From contig JBKJLF010000502.1 in assembly GCA_046597185.1 (NCBI GenBank), positions 1 through 20,108 of the forward strand: DNA of 20,108 nucleotides, in the 5' to 3' direction. The translations under genes and the position numbers were made by a program. This document shows, piece after piece, positions 8,320 to 14,834 of this stretch (positions within the stretch are counted from its first letter, which is position 1; every line of letters starts with the position of its first letter). Under the pieces are notes generated by a model. That model had not been told where the DNA came from. It ran no database searches and saw only the letters and a program-made list of their open reading frames with translations. This DNA comes from CAMBDR01 sp046597185. Its GTDB lineage: Bacteria > Pseudomonadota > Gammaproteobacteria > Burkholderiales > Burkholderiaceae_D.

Positions 8320-8430
8320 TTACCAGTCAATAGCACCGACGAGTGGTTGATGCGTGCCATCACCGCCGGAAACGCGGGCAACTTCATCGGCGAGTAATTC
8401 CTGGATGGTGACGGGTGTGGTGGTTTGCAT
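8320..8430 (-). CDS. Small peptide with bacteriocin-type double-glycine leader
   Basis: A 36-codon gene from ATG at 8430 to TAA at 8320-8322. The leader end, ELLADEVARVSGG, fits the double-glycine consensus position by position: Leu -12, Glu -8, Val -7, Val -4, Gly -2, Gly -1. Cleavage after GG would release the 13-residue core DGTHQPLVGAIDW, without Cys, Ser or Lys. Such leaders are known to be cut and exported by ABC transporters with a C39 peptidase domain; none lies in this window. An AGG about 10 nt upstream is a weak ribosome site. A strong terminator follows 80 bp downstream, supporting a real transcription unit. Whether the product is a bacteriocin, a signalling peptide or a RiPP precursor is unknown. 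It sits between the GNAT toxin gene and the TPR kinases, all on the same strand. Confidence 0.68.
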   Translation of the reverse strand: MQTTTPVTIQELLADEVARVSGGDGTHQPLVGAIDW

Positions 8431-8620
8431 GGTGACGCCTGTTTAAAGTGAAGTGGGTTAAAGGGTTGATTGCGTTTCGATGGGTGTACTTTAACCAAAG
8501 CGGGAGCGGGTGGATAGCAAATTGTGATGAAATGCAATATTGCGTTACTGAAATGCAGGGATGGGGGATGAGTGGGGAATTTTTTGCTGAAGCGGGTTTA
8601 GCGGCAGCGCTACCGGGCTT

Positions 8621-9100
8621 TCATTTCAACTTCGCCAATTCGTAGAATAATCGTAATCCATCGGCGTGAAACGGCGTAAAGCCCAAGTTACGATAGTATT
8701 GAGCCACTTTATTATTGAGTGCATCCACCACCAACCCAACACCCGCCACTTGAGAAGCTGCGCGCGTAAGCGCATCAGTGAACAAGAATTGCCCATAGCC
8801 TTGCCCCTGAAATTGTAAATCAATCGCCAACCGACCCAGTTTTATCACGGGGATTGTCTGTGGCATTTTCTTAAGCAATTCTGGCAATTCGTCCTTGGTG
8901 ATTTCTGATACTGTCAACGCATAATAGCCGATGATCGTGCTTGGCTGCCGATCATCAATGCAAACAAAGGTACTTGAGATATTGCGCTTTTTATGTTGGC
9001 TGGCCATGGTTTGCAACCAATTGTCCAAAGATGGTTCACCACAATGAAAGTTAGCTGTTTGATGCAGATGGGTGTCCAGCATTTGTACGGAATGTGCCAT
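8621..9100 (-). CDS. GNAT-family acetyltransferase toxin (TacT/AtaT-like)
   Basis: 159 residues from ATG at 9100, preceded by AGAAGGTGG; the frame extends 16 codons upstream without a better site. Proteins of this family acetylate the amino group of aminoacyl-tRNA and stop translation. Visible marks: the family N-terminal segment with CGEPSLDNWL, the acetyl-CoA loop QFQGQGYG at 96-103, and a late Tyr pair (Tyr135-Tyr136 in NNKVAQYYRNLGF) where the family keeps its catalytic Tyr. The gene follows a DUF1778 antitoxin and overlaps it by 50 bp, an unusually long overlap for this TA class. It is probably expressed from the promoter upstream of the antitoxin. The call as a TA toxin is firm from sequence plus partner; the exact tRNA target cannot be read from sequence. 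Confidence 0.9.
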   Translation of the reverse strand: MAHSVQMLDTHLHQTANFHCGEPSLDNWLQTMASQHKKRNISSTFVCIDDRQPSTIIGYYALTVSEITKDELPELLKKMPQTIPVIKLGRLAIDLQFQGQGYGQFLFTDALTRAASQVAGVGLVVDALNNKVAQYYRNLGFTPFHADGLRLFYELAKLK

Positions 9101-9377
9101 TATCCACCTTCTCTTTATAGTTTGCGAGCAGCGCTGCCAATTTTTCATTGGGGGCTGACGGGTTTTCGAGCAATGCCATGATCATGGCGGCATCGGCTTC
9201 GGTGACGGCAATACGGCGTTCACGTTCAATCACCAAATCTGCTTTTTCCAGCGCGGCTTGCAGCACAAACTGGTTAATGGTTGCGCCTGTCAAGGCAGCG
9301 GCAGCATCGATTCGCTCTTGCTGCTCCTTGGCGCAACGTGCCGAAATTCGGCCTCTTTCAAGTGTAAGCTCTGACAT
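9051..9377 (-). CDS. DUF1778 ribbon-helix-helix antitoxin (TacA/AtaR-like)
   Basis: 108 residues from ATG at 9377 with an excellent ribosome site (AGGAGGAGG, 5 nt spacing). The N-terminus RGRISARCAKEQQERIDAAA is a typical DUF1778 RHH strand-helix, followed by LTGATINQFVLQAALEKAD and a C-terminal toxin-neutralising tail (LLENPSAPNEKLAALLANYK). RHH antitoxins bind their own promoter and repress with help from the toxin. The last 17 codons overlap the toxin gene in another frame, so the C-terminus is a little longer than usual for the family; a frameshift near the end is possible but not needed. Confidence 0.92.
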   Translation of the reverse strand: MSELTLERGRISARCAKEQQERIDAAAALTGATINQFVLQAALEKADLVIERERRIAVTEADAAMIMALLENPSAPNEKLAALLANYKEKVDNGTFRTNAGHPSASNS

Positions 9378-9392
9378 TTTGACCTCCTCCTA

Positions 9393-9444
9393 CTTGCCGC
9401 GAGTGGCAAGGAATGGAGGGATTATATAATAAAATAGCGAGTGG
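9393..9444. promoter_or_regulatory. Putative antitoxin operator repeats flanking the -10
   Basis: The octamer GCGAGTGG occurs twice in the same orientation, at 9399-9406 and 9437-9444, on either side of the -10 element. The first copy sits inside an inverted repeat CTTGCC-N6-GGCAAG (9393-9410). This placement fits autoregulation by an RHH antitoxin; binding is inferred. Confidence 0.45.
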
Positions 9445-9450
9445 TGCCAA
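9421..9450 (-). promoter_or_regulatory. Promoter of the DUF1778-GNAT operon
   Basis: On the minus strand TTGGCA (9450-9445) and a perfect TATAAT (9426-9421) are separated by 18 bp, about 45 bp upstream of the antitoxin start codon. The spacing and both hexamers fit a sigma-70 promoter. Confidence 0.6.
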
Positions 9451-9497
9451 ATTGGAGCCATTAATAAAATCAATTTGGTGATTCGTCTGGCTCGGTT

Positions 9498-9547
9498 GGC
9501 GAAAATGATGCGTTGATTCGAGTCGTGCGGTAAAAAGTAGCCACGCT
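9498..9547 (-). pseudogene. Relic of a Roc-COR gene (COR-domain fragment)
   Basis: These 50 bp align without gaps to bases 11228-11277 of the intact Roc-COR gene, with 38 identities, most mismatches being transitions. In the matching frame the relic reads YFLPHDSNQRIIF against YFLPRDPDQLIIP in the intact gene. Similarity fades on both sides. It starts at the stop codon of the exported-protein gene, suggesting a second Roc-COR copy once stood here and was almost entirely lost or replaced. Confidence 0.6.
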
Positions 9548-10064
9548 AATTGACCACGCTTTTCAGAGGCCGCGCAGTATTCAGGGCGGCTGTTATGCCC
9601 AACTTGCGATACTGGCTGCGCTTGATTTTCTTGCCCGTTGTGTCTAACAACACATCCCAATTACCCATTTCATCCGGCGTGCATTTGGGCCGCAGTTGGC
9701 TTGGTGTGCAGGTGTACAGGAAATAAATATAGTGTTCGCCAGAGCGCGTGGTGACGCATTCCCAAAGGCTGACTACCGAATCGAGCACCGCTTGCTGCGG
9801 ATAAAATGGTTGCGTCAAGGGTTTGCTGTCGAGTGCCAGCGTGATTTGCTGTTTGGGCGTCGCTAAGGTCATGCTTTGCATGGTGTACATGATCGGCTTT
9901 TTGGGGGAGAAAATAAACGACTCGGTACGTGCGACCACGGTGGCATCACCACATTCAAGCTTGGCTTCTACTTGTTGCGGCTTGGATGCTGCATCATCGG
10001 CACCCAAGGCGGGGCCAATGTTCAGCATGCAGGTGCTTAGCAGGCAAATCGGAAATAGTTTCAT
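9546..10064 (-). CDS. Exported Cys-containing protein, putative lysozyme antidote
   Basis: 172 residues from ATG at 10064, giving an N-terminus MKLFPICLLSTCMLNIG followed by PALGADD, a Sec signal peptide probably cut after ALG. The mature part has four Cys (in LECGD, WECVT, LYTCT, RPKCT), enough for two disulfides, and alternating beta-type segments. The predicted location is the periplasm. The start is 4 bp after the lysozyme stop, so the two are surely co-translated. A lysozyme without a signal peptide followed by a small periplasmic protein is the usual order of peptidoglycan-hydrolase effector and immunity genes; that role is inferred. I do not recognise the family (not obviously Ivy, MliC/PliC or PliG). 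No domain assignment is claimed. Confidence 0.8.
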   Translation of the reverse strand: MKLFPICLLSTCMLNIGPALGADDAASKPQQVEAKLECGDATVVARTESFIFSPKKPIMYTMQSMTLATPKQQITLALDSKPLTQPFYPQQAVLDSVVSLWECVTTRSGEHYIYFLYTCTPSQLRPKCTPDEMGNWDVLLDTTGKKIKRSQYRKLGITAALNTARPLKSVVN

Positions 10065-10068
10065 GGAC

Positions 10069-10536
10069 TTACTTTTTTGACGGCGTAAGTTCGCGCACAT
10101 ATTGCTCGAATTTAGTTTTTGCGGCTGCGAGGGTTATGTGGCTTTGCTTCGCCCCCGGTAGGGATGACCAGCGGCCCTTCAGTTTTTTACTGGCATGTTC
10201 TATATTGCCACTTTCTACGTCTGGTAAGGCATCTTCTTGGTCAATCAACCAGAGTGCAATTTTATCCTGAGAGCTTTGCGTAAAGTCGGTCACGATGCCT
10301 TTTCTGAGCGCCTCGTCCCAAGTGGCCGAGGTGATTTGGTAGGCTCCCGCTGGCGTGTGTGGGTGTTTGTGTTGCTTATCTTTTTTATCATAGACTTTGA
10401 TTTTTGGGTGTGCTGCCATGTCAGTGAAACGCCCACCGCCATACAGTGTGTAATAAACGCCGCCATCTTCGCGGCGATGTTCACACCAGCGTAAGCGCTT
10501 AAGAAATGCTTCAGTATTAATTTCTTTGCTTGCCAT
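10069..10536 (-). CDS. Lambda-endolysin-like peptidoglycan hydrolase (GH104-type)
   Basis: 155 residues from ATG at 10536; lambda R endolysin has 158. The pattern follows lambda R along its length: AFLKRLRWCEHR with Glu19 at the catalytic Glu position, the LYGGGRFTDMAAHPKI segment, TPAGAYQITSATWDEA, TDFTQSSQDKIAL, GALP-like DALPDVESGNIEHA, and GRWSSLPGA. Lambda-type enzymes cleave the MurNAc-GlcNAc bond as lytic transglycosylases. No signal peptide, holin or phage structural gene is nearby, so this need not be prophage. The ribosome site is poor. The open frame extends 82 codons upstream into the Roc-COR gene, but this part is non-homologous and lacks a good start. The gene lies 73 bp downstream of Roc-COR and 4 bp upstream of the exported protein. 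Confidence 0.85.
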   Translation of the reverse strand: MASKEINTEAFLKRLRWCEHRREDGGVYYTLYGGGRFTDMAAHPKIKVYDKKDKQHKHPHTPAGAYQITSATWDEALRKGIVTDFTQSSQDKIALWLIDQEDALPDVESGNIEHASKKLKGRWSSLPGAKQSHITLAAAKTKFEQYVRELTPSKK

Positions 10537-10609
10537 AATAATTATTTTCAAAGTTGTTTGAGCCTCATTATGGCATGAAAAATGTATTTCGTGTATTTGA
10601 GTAGTGGTG

Positions 10610-12925
10610 TTATTTTGTGTTGGCGGCATCCTTGATGGCATTGGCGGCAAAAACATTGCCTTCGATTTTGCTGTTATGGATATGGATTGTGTTGCCACCC
10701 GAGGGCTGATTAGCTTGCGGGGCGAACAGGCCAAGGATTTTATTGATGCTGTAAACCGTTTCAGATTCGCTGATATAGTCAAGTTGGCCCCGGTTGCGCT
10801 GGGCCAGAATCAGTCTGAAGTTGGCCCATTCCGGTTCCGCCAAGCGCCTACCCTCTTCAAGCTGCGCCTCGTGCGGCAGGCGGATGTTTTGGGTGTATTT
10901 GATGTCGATGCGTTTGACGATTTTTTCTACCTTGTCGCGCAGCATGGCTAAAAACTCGGCGGCGGCGGGTTGTTTGGTGAGCCAAATGCTGAGGCGGCGG
11001 AAATGGTAGTCTGCCTGGATGAGTGCTTTGGTGTTGTGGGTGGCGTTATGCAGCAATACGCCGTGCTGCCACACGATGTCTTGCTCGGCAATGTTGGCGA
11101 TGTCTTCGTGACAGTCCACAATCAGTTCTGAAATGAGATGGCGTGGCAGGAAGCTTTCGAACTGGTAATGAAATTCCAACGCGTTGGCCATATCGACACC
11201 GTGTTGTTTGATGTCCGATGGCAGCAAGGCGGGGATGATGAGTTGGTCCGGGTCGCGCGGTAAAAAGTAACACAGCTTGTAGCGGCGCATGGCTTCGAAG
11301 ATGATGCGGCATTTGCTGGCCGGGTAGCTGAGCGTGTTGCCTTCGTGGTCTTCTACTTTGTTGGCGGCCAGCAAGGCAATGGCTTGCTTGCGCGTCATGC
11401 GCGCTTGCTCGTTGTACATGAGCGTGTACACGCCATAGGTGAGCCAGCGCGGGTTGAGGATGTATTCGTCCATTTCGTCCATATCCGGGAAGTGGACGAT
11501 GACGCCCAGTTTATCCAAAATGTCCAGCAGCCACGCACTATCGAGCGCGCCGTGTGCATCCACCCGGTGTTGGGCGCACAGGGCGGCGTAGTCCTGATGG
11601 GTTAAAAATGCTTGTTGCGGCGTGCGTTGGCGCAGGTTTTGCAGCACTTCAAAATGCGCTGTTTGAAATTGCACCTGATGCAAGCCCACCGCTTGCAGTT
11701 GCTGGCAAAAGGCCTGCCGAAATTGTTGAAACTGGCTGCGAAATGCGCCTTGCGCTTCGGTACAGGCCAGTTGGAAAAAGCCTTTGATCATGCCGGGGTA
11801 TTTTTCCAGCAGCAAGCCTTCGTCCAGGCGCACCGGCTCTTTATCTGCCTTGTTGGCCACGATGAGTACGGGCGCACCTTTACCAAAACTTTTGACGTGT
11901 TCCAGCCAATATTCTGCGCGCTCGGTGGCTTTTTCTTTTTCGCGGGCGCTAACCAATAATACATAGAGGCAGGATTCACGCAAGAATAATTGGTGGGTGG
12001 CATGTACCATCACCTGGCCACCAAAATCCCAAAAGCTGGCTTTGATTTTTGTTGTCGGTACTTGCCATTCACGGATGGCAATGCCGGGGGTTTTGGCTTC
12101 GATACCTTCAACTACAGGTTCATTATGGAGTACCCGGATTAAGGATGTTTTGCCTGCTTCGCCATCACCAATAAAAATGGTGCGCACCCGGTTTAACGGG
12201 CCTGCCAGCAAGCCTTGGCTAATGCTGGCGATATAGGCGTTGATTTGTTGCGGCGTTTGGGTAATGACGGAATCGGGTAAAAACACGCGCTGTTTTAATT
12301 GTTCAGCATCTACCCGCTTACCTTGGCAACGTGCGTTGTACCAGTCCAGCCAAATGTCGAAATCGCCATGCAGGCCGCGCACGGCGGTTTGGAATTGGAT
12401 TAATTGTTTGCCCCACGGGGCGGGGATGGTGTTTGCCCATAAAGGGGATTCAATTAATTTGATTTCGCTACTATTGCGCAAAAATTCTAAATCTAATGTG
12501 AGTTGTAAATTAAATTCTGTTATAATGCCGTAGGCGTCGGCGTCGGCGGCGGCGGCGTAGGCGGCGTCGGCGTCGGCGTCGACGTCGGCGTAGGCGGCGT
12601 AGGCGTAGGCGGCGGCGTAGGCGGCGGCGGCGTAGGCGTAGGCGGCGGCGGCGTAGGCGGCGTAGGCGGCGTTGCGCCTTGTGCGCGCAACAGCGAGCAA
12701 ACCCGCTGCCCTCCTGTCCCAAACTGCCATTAAACCCACATCATAAGCCAGCAACACGCTCAATAAATGCCTGGCGCGATGTTCTTCCAGCCAGCCTGCC
12801 AATGCCTGCTTGTCTTTTGATAGCGCCACCCACGGCAATATCCGCAAACCCACCCGCACTATAAACGCTACCGCTGCTTCAACCGGCAACGATTGCAATC
12901 GCGCTTTAATTTCATCCTTGTTCAT
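10610..12925 (-). CDS. Roc-COR (ROCO-type) GTPase with Ala/Tyr/Asp repeat
   Basis: 771 residues. Domains in order: a helical N-terminus (LPVEAAVAFIVRVGLRILPW), a low-complexity Ala/Tyr/Asp run at 86-132, a linker, the Roc GTPase (P-loop GDGEAGKT at 253-260, switch II DFGGQ at 300-304, NKAD at 358-361), then a COR domain to about residue 680 with YFLPRDPDQLIIPALLP. The C-terminus holds a short NTIHIHNSKIEGN motif. No leucine-rich repeats or kinase domain are present, unlike many ROCO proteins. ROCO proteins hydrolyse GTP and dimerise through COR; the output here is unknown. GTGGGG precedes the ATG by about 7 nt. It is followed on the same strand by the lysozyme and exported-protein genes, which may form one operon. 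The N-terminal helical region resembles adaptor-like domains in conflict NTPases; this is a weak inference. Confidence 0.92.
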   Translation of the reverse strand: MNKDEIKARLQSLPVEAAVAFIVRVGLRILPWVALSKDKQALAGWLEEHRARHLLSVLLAYDVGLMAVWDRRAAGLLAVARTRRNAAYAAYAAAAYAYAAAAYAAAYAYAAYADVDADADAAYAAAADADAYGIITEFNLQLTLDLEFLRNSSEIKLIESPLWANTIPAPWGKQLIQFQTAVRGLHGDFDIWLDWYNARCQGKRVDAEQLKQRVFLPDSVITQTPQQINAYIASISQGLLAGPLNRVRTIFIGDGEAGKTSLIRVLHNEPVVEGIEAKTPGIAIREWQVPTTKIKASFWDFGGQVMVHATHQLFLRESCLYVLLVSAREKEKATERAEYWLEHVKSFGKGAPVLIVANKADKEPVRLDEGLLLEKYPGMIKGFFQLACTEAQGAFRSQFQQFRQAFCQQLQAVGLHQVQFQTAHFEVLQNLRQRTPQQAFLTHQDYAALCAQHRVDAHGALDSAWLLDILDKLGVIVHFPDMDEMDEYILNPRWLTYGVYTLMYNEQARMTRKQAIALLAANKVEDHEGNTLSYPASKCRIIFEAMRRYKLCYFLPRDPDQLIIPALLPSDIKQHGVDMANALEFHYQFESFLPRHLISELIVDCHEDIANIAEQDIVWQHGVLLHNATHNTKALIQADYHFRRLSIWLTKQPAAAEFLAMLRDKVEKIVKRIDIKYTQNIRLPHEAQLEEGRRLAEPEWANFRLILAQRNRGQLDYISESETVYSINKILGLFAPQANQPSGGNTIHIHNSKIEGNVFAANAIKDAANTK
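12530..12670 (-). repeat. Trinucleotide-type repeat GCC/TAC/GAC in the Roc-COR gene
   Basis: About 141 bp built almost wholly from the codons GCC (Ala), TAC (Tyr) and GAC (Asp), with one GTC. The encoded run is Ala-rich with Tyr or Asp every two to five residues. The codon uniformity suggests expansion by replication slippage in units of three, giving in-frame length variation. Confidence 0.95.
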
Positions 12926-12958
12926 GCATTACCCCACAGCAAGCCACCAATACATTGC

Positions 12959-12964
12959 ATTATA
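12959..12964 (-). promoter_or_regulatory. Possible -10 element for Roc-COR
   Basis: A perfect TATAAT on the minus strand, preceded by GGG, lies 33 bp upstream of the Roc-COR ATG. No convincing -35 hexamer is seen at 16-18 bp, so the call rests on the -10 and its position. Confidence 0.35.
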
Positions 12965-13062
12965 CCCGCCAACAAAGCCTGCGCCACGGCCAAGCGCACC
13001 AGCGCACGCAGTGCCAGCGCATAGAACGCAATCACGGTAGTGTGCACTGCTACGGTTTAACT

Positions 13063-13090
13063 TTTACCCAGCCCAAAACTGCACTACAAT
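13063..13090 (+). promoter_or_regulatory. Possible promoter of the AAA-like/PD-(D/E)XK gene
   Basis: TTTACC (13063-13068) and TACAAT (13085-13090) with a 16-bp spacer lie about 65 bp upstream of the ATG at 13157. An ACTGC / GCAGT inverted repeat brackets the -10. The divergent Roc-COR gene starts at 12925, so this 230-bp region serves both directions. Confidence 0.4.
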
Positions 13091-13156
13091 AGCAGTGTTT
13101 GCGCCCCCGGCGTGCCACGCAGGAATTGTTTCCCCTACAGAAATTTTGACTACCCA

Positions 13157-14713
13157 ATGAACACGAACCGTAAAAAATTACCCGTTGGCATTGAAACCTT
13201 CTCAGAAATTATTGAGGATGGCCATTATTACGTCGATAAAACCGCTTTTGCGCTGAAATTAATCGATGAAGGTAAATATTATTTCCTCTCGCGCCCGCGT
13301 CGATTTGGTAAAAGTCTGTTCGTAGACACCCTGCGCAGCCTGTTTGAAGCGCGCAAAGAATTGTTCACCGGGCTCTATGCCGAAGATAAATGGGACTGGA
13401 CACGCCGCTTTCCGGTCGTATCGATCAGTTTTAGCGGTGGCGTGCTGCATTCGGAAGCTGCCTTAAACGAGCGTATCCACGAAATTTTAATCGATAACCA
13501 GGAACGGCTGGGCGTCACCTGCACCCATACCAGCATCTCGGGCAAGTTGGCCCAATTGCTACGCCTTAGCCACCAAAAATACGGTGAAAAAGTGGTGGTG
13601 CTGATCGACGAATACGATAAACCCATTCTCGACAATATCACCGACAGCCCCATGGCTCTGATCATGCGCGAAGGCTTAAAAAACCTGTACAGCGCCATCA
13701 AACAAGCCGATGCCAATATCCGCTTTGTGTTTATGACCGGGGTATCGAAGTTTAGCAAAGTATCGCTGTTCAGCGGCTTAAACAATTTGAACGACATCAC
13801 CCTCAACCCGAATTATTCCGCGCTGTGTGGCTACACTGATGCGGATATCGACAGCGTATTTGCGCCCGAATTGCCAGGCTTGGATCGTGATCAAATTCGC
13901 CATTGGTACAACGGCTACAACTGGCGTGGCGACCCAGTATATAACCCGTATGATTTGTTGCTTTTACTACGCAATCGCGAGTTTCGCCCATGGTGGTTTG
14001 AATCTGGCACGCCGACATTTCTGATCAAGCTGTTGACCGAGCGCCAAGCCTGGCTCCCCACGCTGGAACATGCCGAATCAGACGGCGATTTGCTCGGCAG
14101 TTTCGACATCGACCAAATACCCGGCACCACACTGATGTTTCAGGCGGGTTACCTGACCATTGAGCGCGAGGAATCGATTTCCGGCAGCCAATACTATTAC
14201 TTACGCTTGCCCAACCACGAAGTGCGGCAAAGCCTGTTCGGCAGTTTGCTACGCGAATGGACGGGCAGCTCTGGTCTGAAGGTAAGCAACAAACGCCAGT
14301 TGGCGCAACACCTGGCCGCAGCCCGAATCGATTTATTGCCAGTGTTATTCCAGTCATTCTTCGCCGGTATCCCACATCAGTGGTTCACCAAAAACGAGAT
14401 CGCCCAATACGAAGGTTATTACGCCAGCGTGTTTTACGCCTATTTTGTCGCCAGCGGGCTGGATGTGCGGGTAGAAGACGCCACCAACCATGGCCGTATC
14501 GATATGGCCGTGATCATGCCAAATCACATTTATTTGTTTGAATTCAAGGTGGTGGAAAGCGCCCCCAAGGGTCGCGCCTTACAACAGTTGCTCGATAAAG
14601 CCTATGCCGACAAATACCGCGCCCACCGCTTGCCGATTCATTTGATCGGCGTGGAATTTGCAAGTAATGAACGCAATGTGGTCAGCGTTGAGACGCACGA
14701 AATCACCACATAA
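13157..14713 (+). CDS. AAA-like ATPase / PD-(D/E)XK nuclease family protein
   Basis: 518 residues from ATG at 13157, where the family-typical MNTNRKKLPVGIETFSEI begins; the 15 upstream codons from 13112 look spurious. N-terminal AAA-ATPase-like domain: Walker A-type RPRRFGKS at 46-53 and Walker B LIDEYD at 149-154, with a late FMTGVSKFSKVSLFSGLNNL stretch typical of the family. C-terminal PD-(D/E)XK-type domain: GRIDMAV (Asp449) and LFEFK (Glu462, Lys464). These proteins are common, often multicopy, in Bacteroidetes and proteobacteria and are of unknown biological role; a DNA-related or defence role is often guessed. All key residues are present, so the protein is probably intact. It stands alone between the Roc-COR promoter and coaD. 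Confidence 0.9.
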   Translation: MNTNRKKLPVGIETFSEIIEDGHYYVDKTAFALKLIDEGKYYFLSRPRRFGKSLFVDTLRSLFEARKELFTGLYAEDKWDWTRRFPVVSISFSGGVLHSEAALNERIHEILIDNQERLGVTCTHTSISGKLAQLLRLSHQKYGEKVVVLIDEYDKPILDNITDSPMALIMREGLKNLYSAIKQADANIRFVFMTGVSKFSKVSLFSGLNNLNDITLNPNYSALCGYTDADIDSVFAPELPGLDRDQIRHWYNGYNWRGDPVYNPYDLLLLLRNREFRPWWFESGTPTFLIKLLTERQAWLPTLEHAESDGDLLGSFDIDQIPGTTLMFQAGYLTIEREESISGSQYYYLRLPNHEVRQSLFGSLLREWTGSSGLKVSNKRQLAQHLAAARIDLLPVLFQSFFAGIPHQWFTKNEIAQYEGYYASVFYAYFVASGLDVRVEDATNHGRIDMAVIMPNHIYLFEFKVVESAPKGRALQQLLDKAYADKYRAHRLPIHLIGVEFASNERNVVSVETHEITT

Positions 14714-14834
14714 CATCATCAAGATCAAACAAACCAAGGGCATTGCGGATACAACTCGCAAATTTCAGGCATAATGCCGGGTCGCAGGCTTTTTTTGAGT
14801 TGTTTTCCCCACCAGTTTAATTGACGGAGCCATT

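Noticed and set aside
8283..8537. 84-codon minus-strand ORF covering the peptide gene
   Set aside because: It is a different frame from the GG-leader peptide, is Pro/Ser/His-rich and looks like a shadow.
8534..8543. Perfect 10-bp palindrome GCAATATTGC upstream of the peptide gene
   Set aside because: Short AT-rich palindromes are expected by chance; no second copy or promoter context supports an operator.
8448..8645. 65-codon plus-strand ORF between the peptide gene and the GNAT gene
   Set aside because: No family resemblance, runs into the antisense of the GNAT gene, and no clear ribosome site.
10069..10536. Prophage origin for the lysozyme region
   Set aside because: No holin, Rz, integrase, structural or att sequences are seen around the lambda-type lysozyme gene.
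10537..10782. 82-residue extension of the lysozyme into the Roc-COR gene
   Set aside because: It overlaps coding DNA of Roc-COR in another frame and precedes the lambda-R-like start; ATG at 10536 gives the normal family length and puts the catalytic Glu at position 19.
12510..12722. Arg/Leu-repeat ORF in the Roc-COR repeat
   Set aside because: It is the same GC-rich triplet repeat read in another frame.
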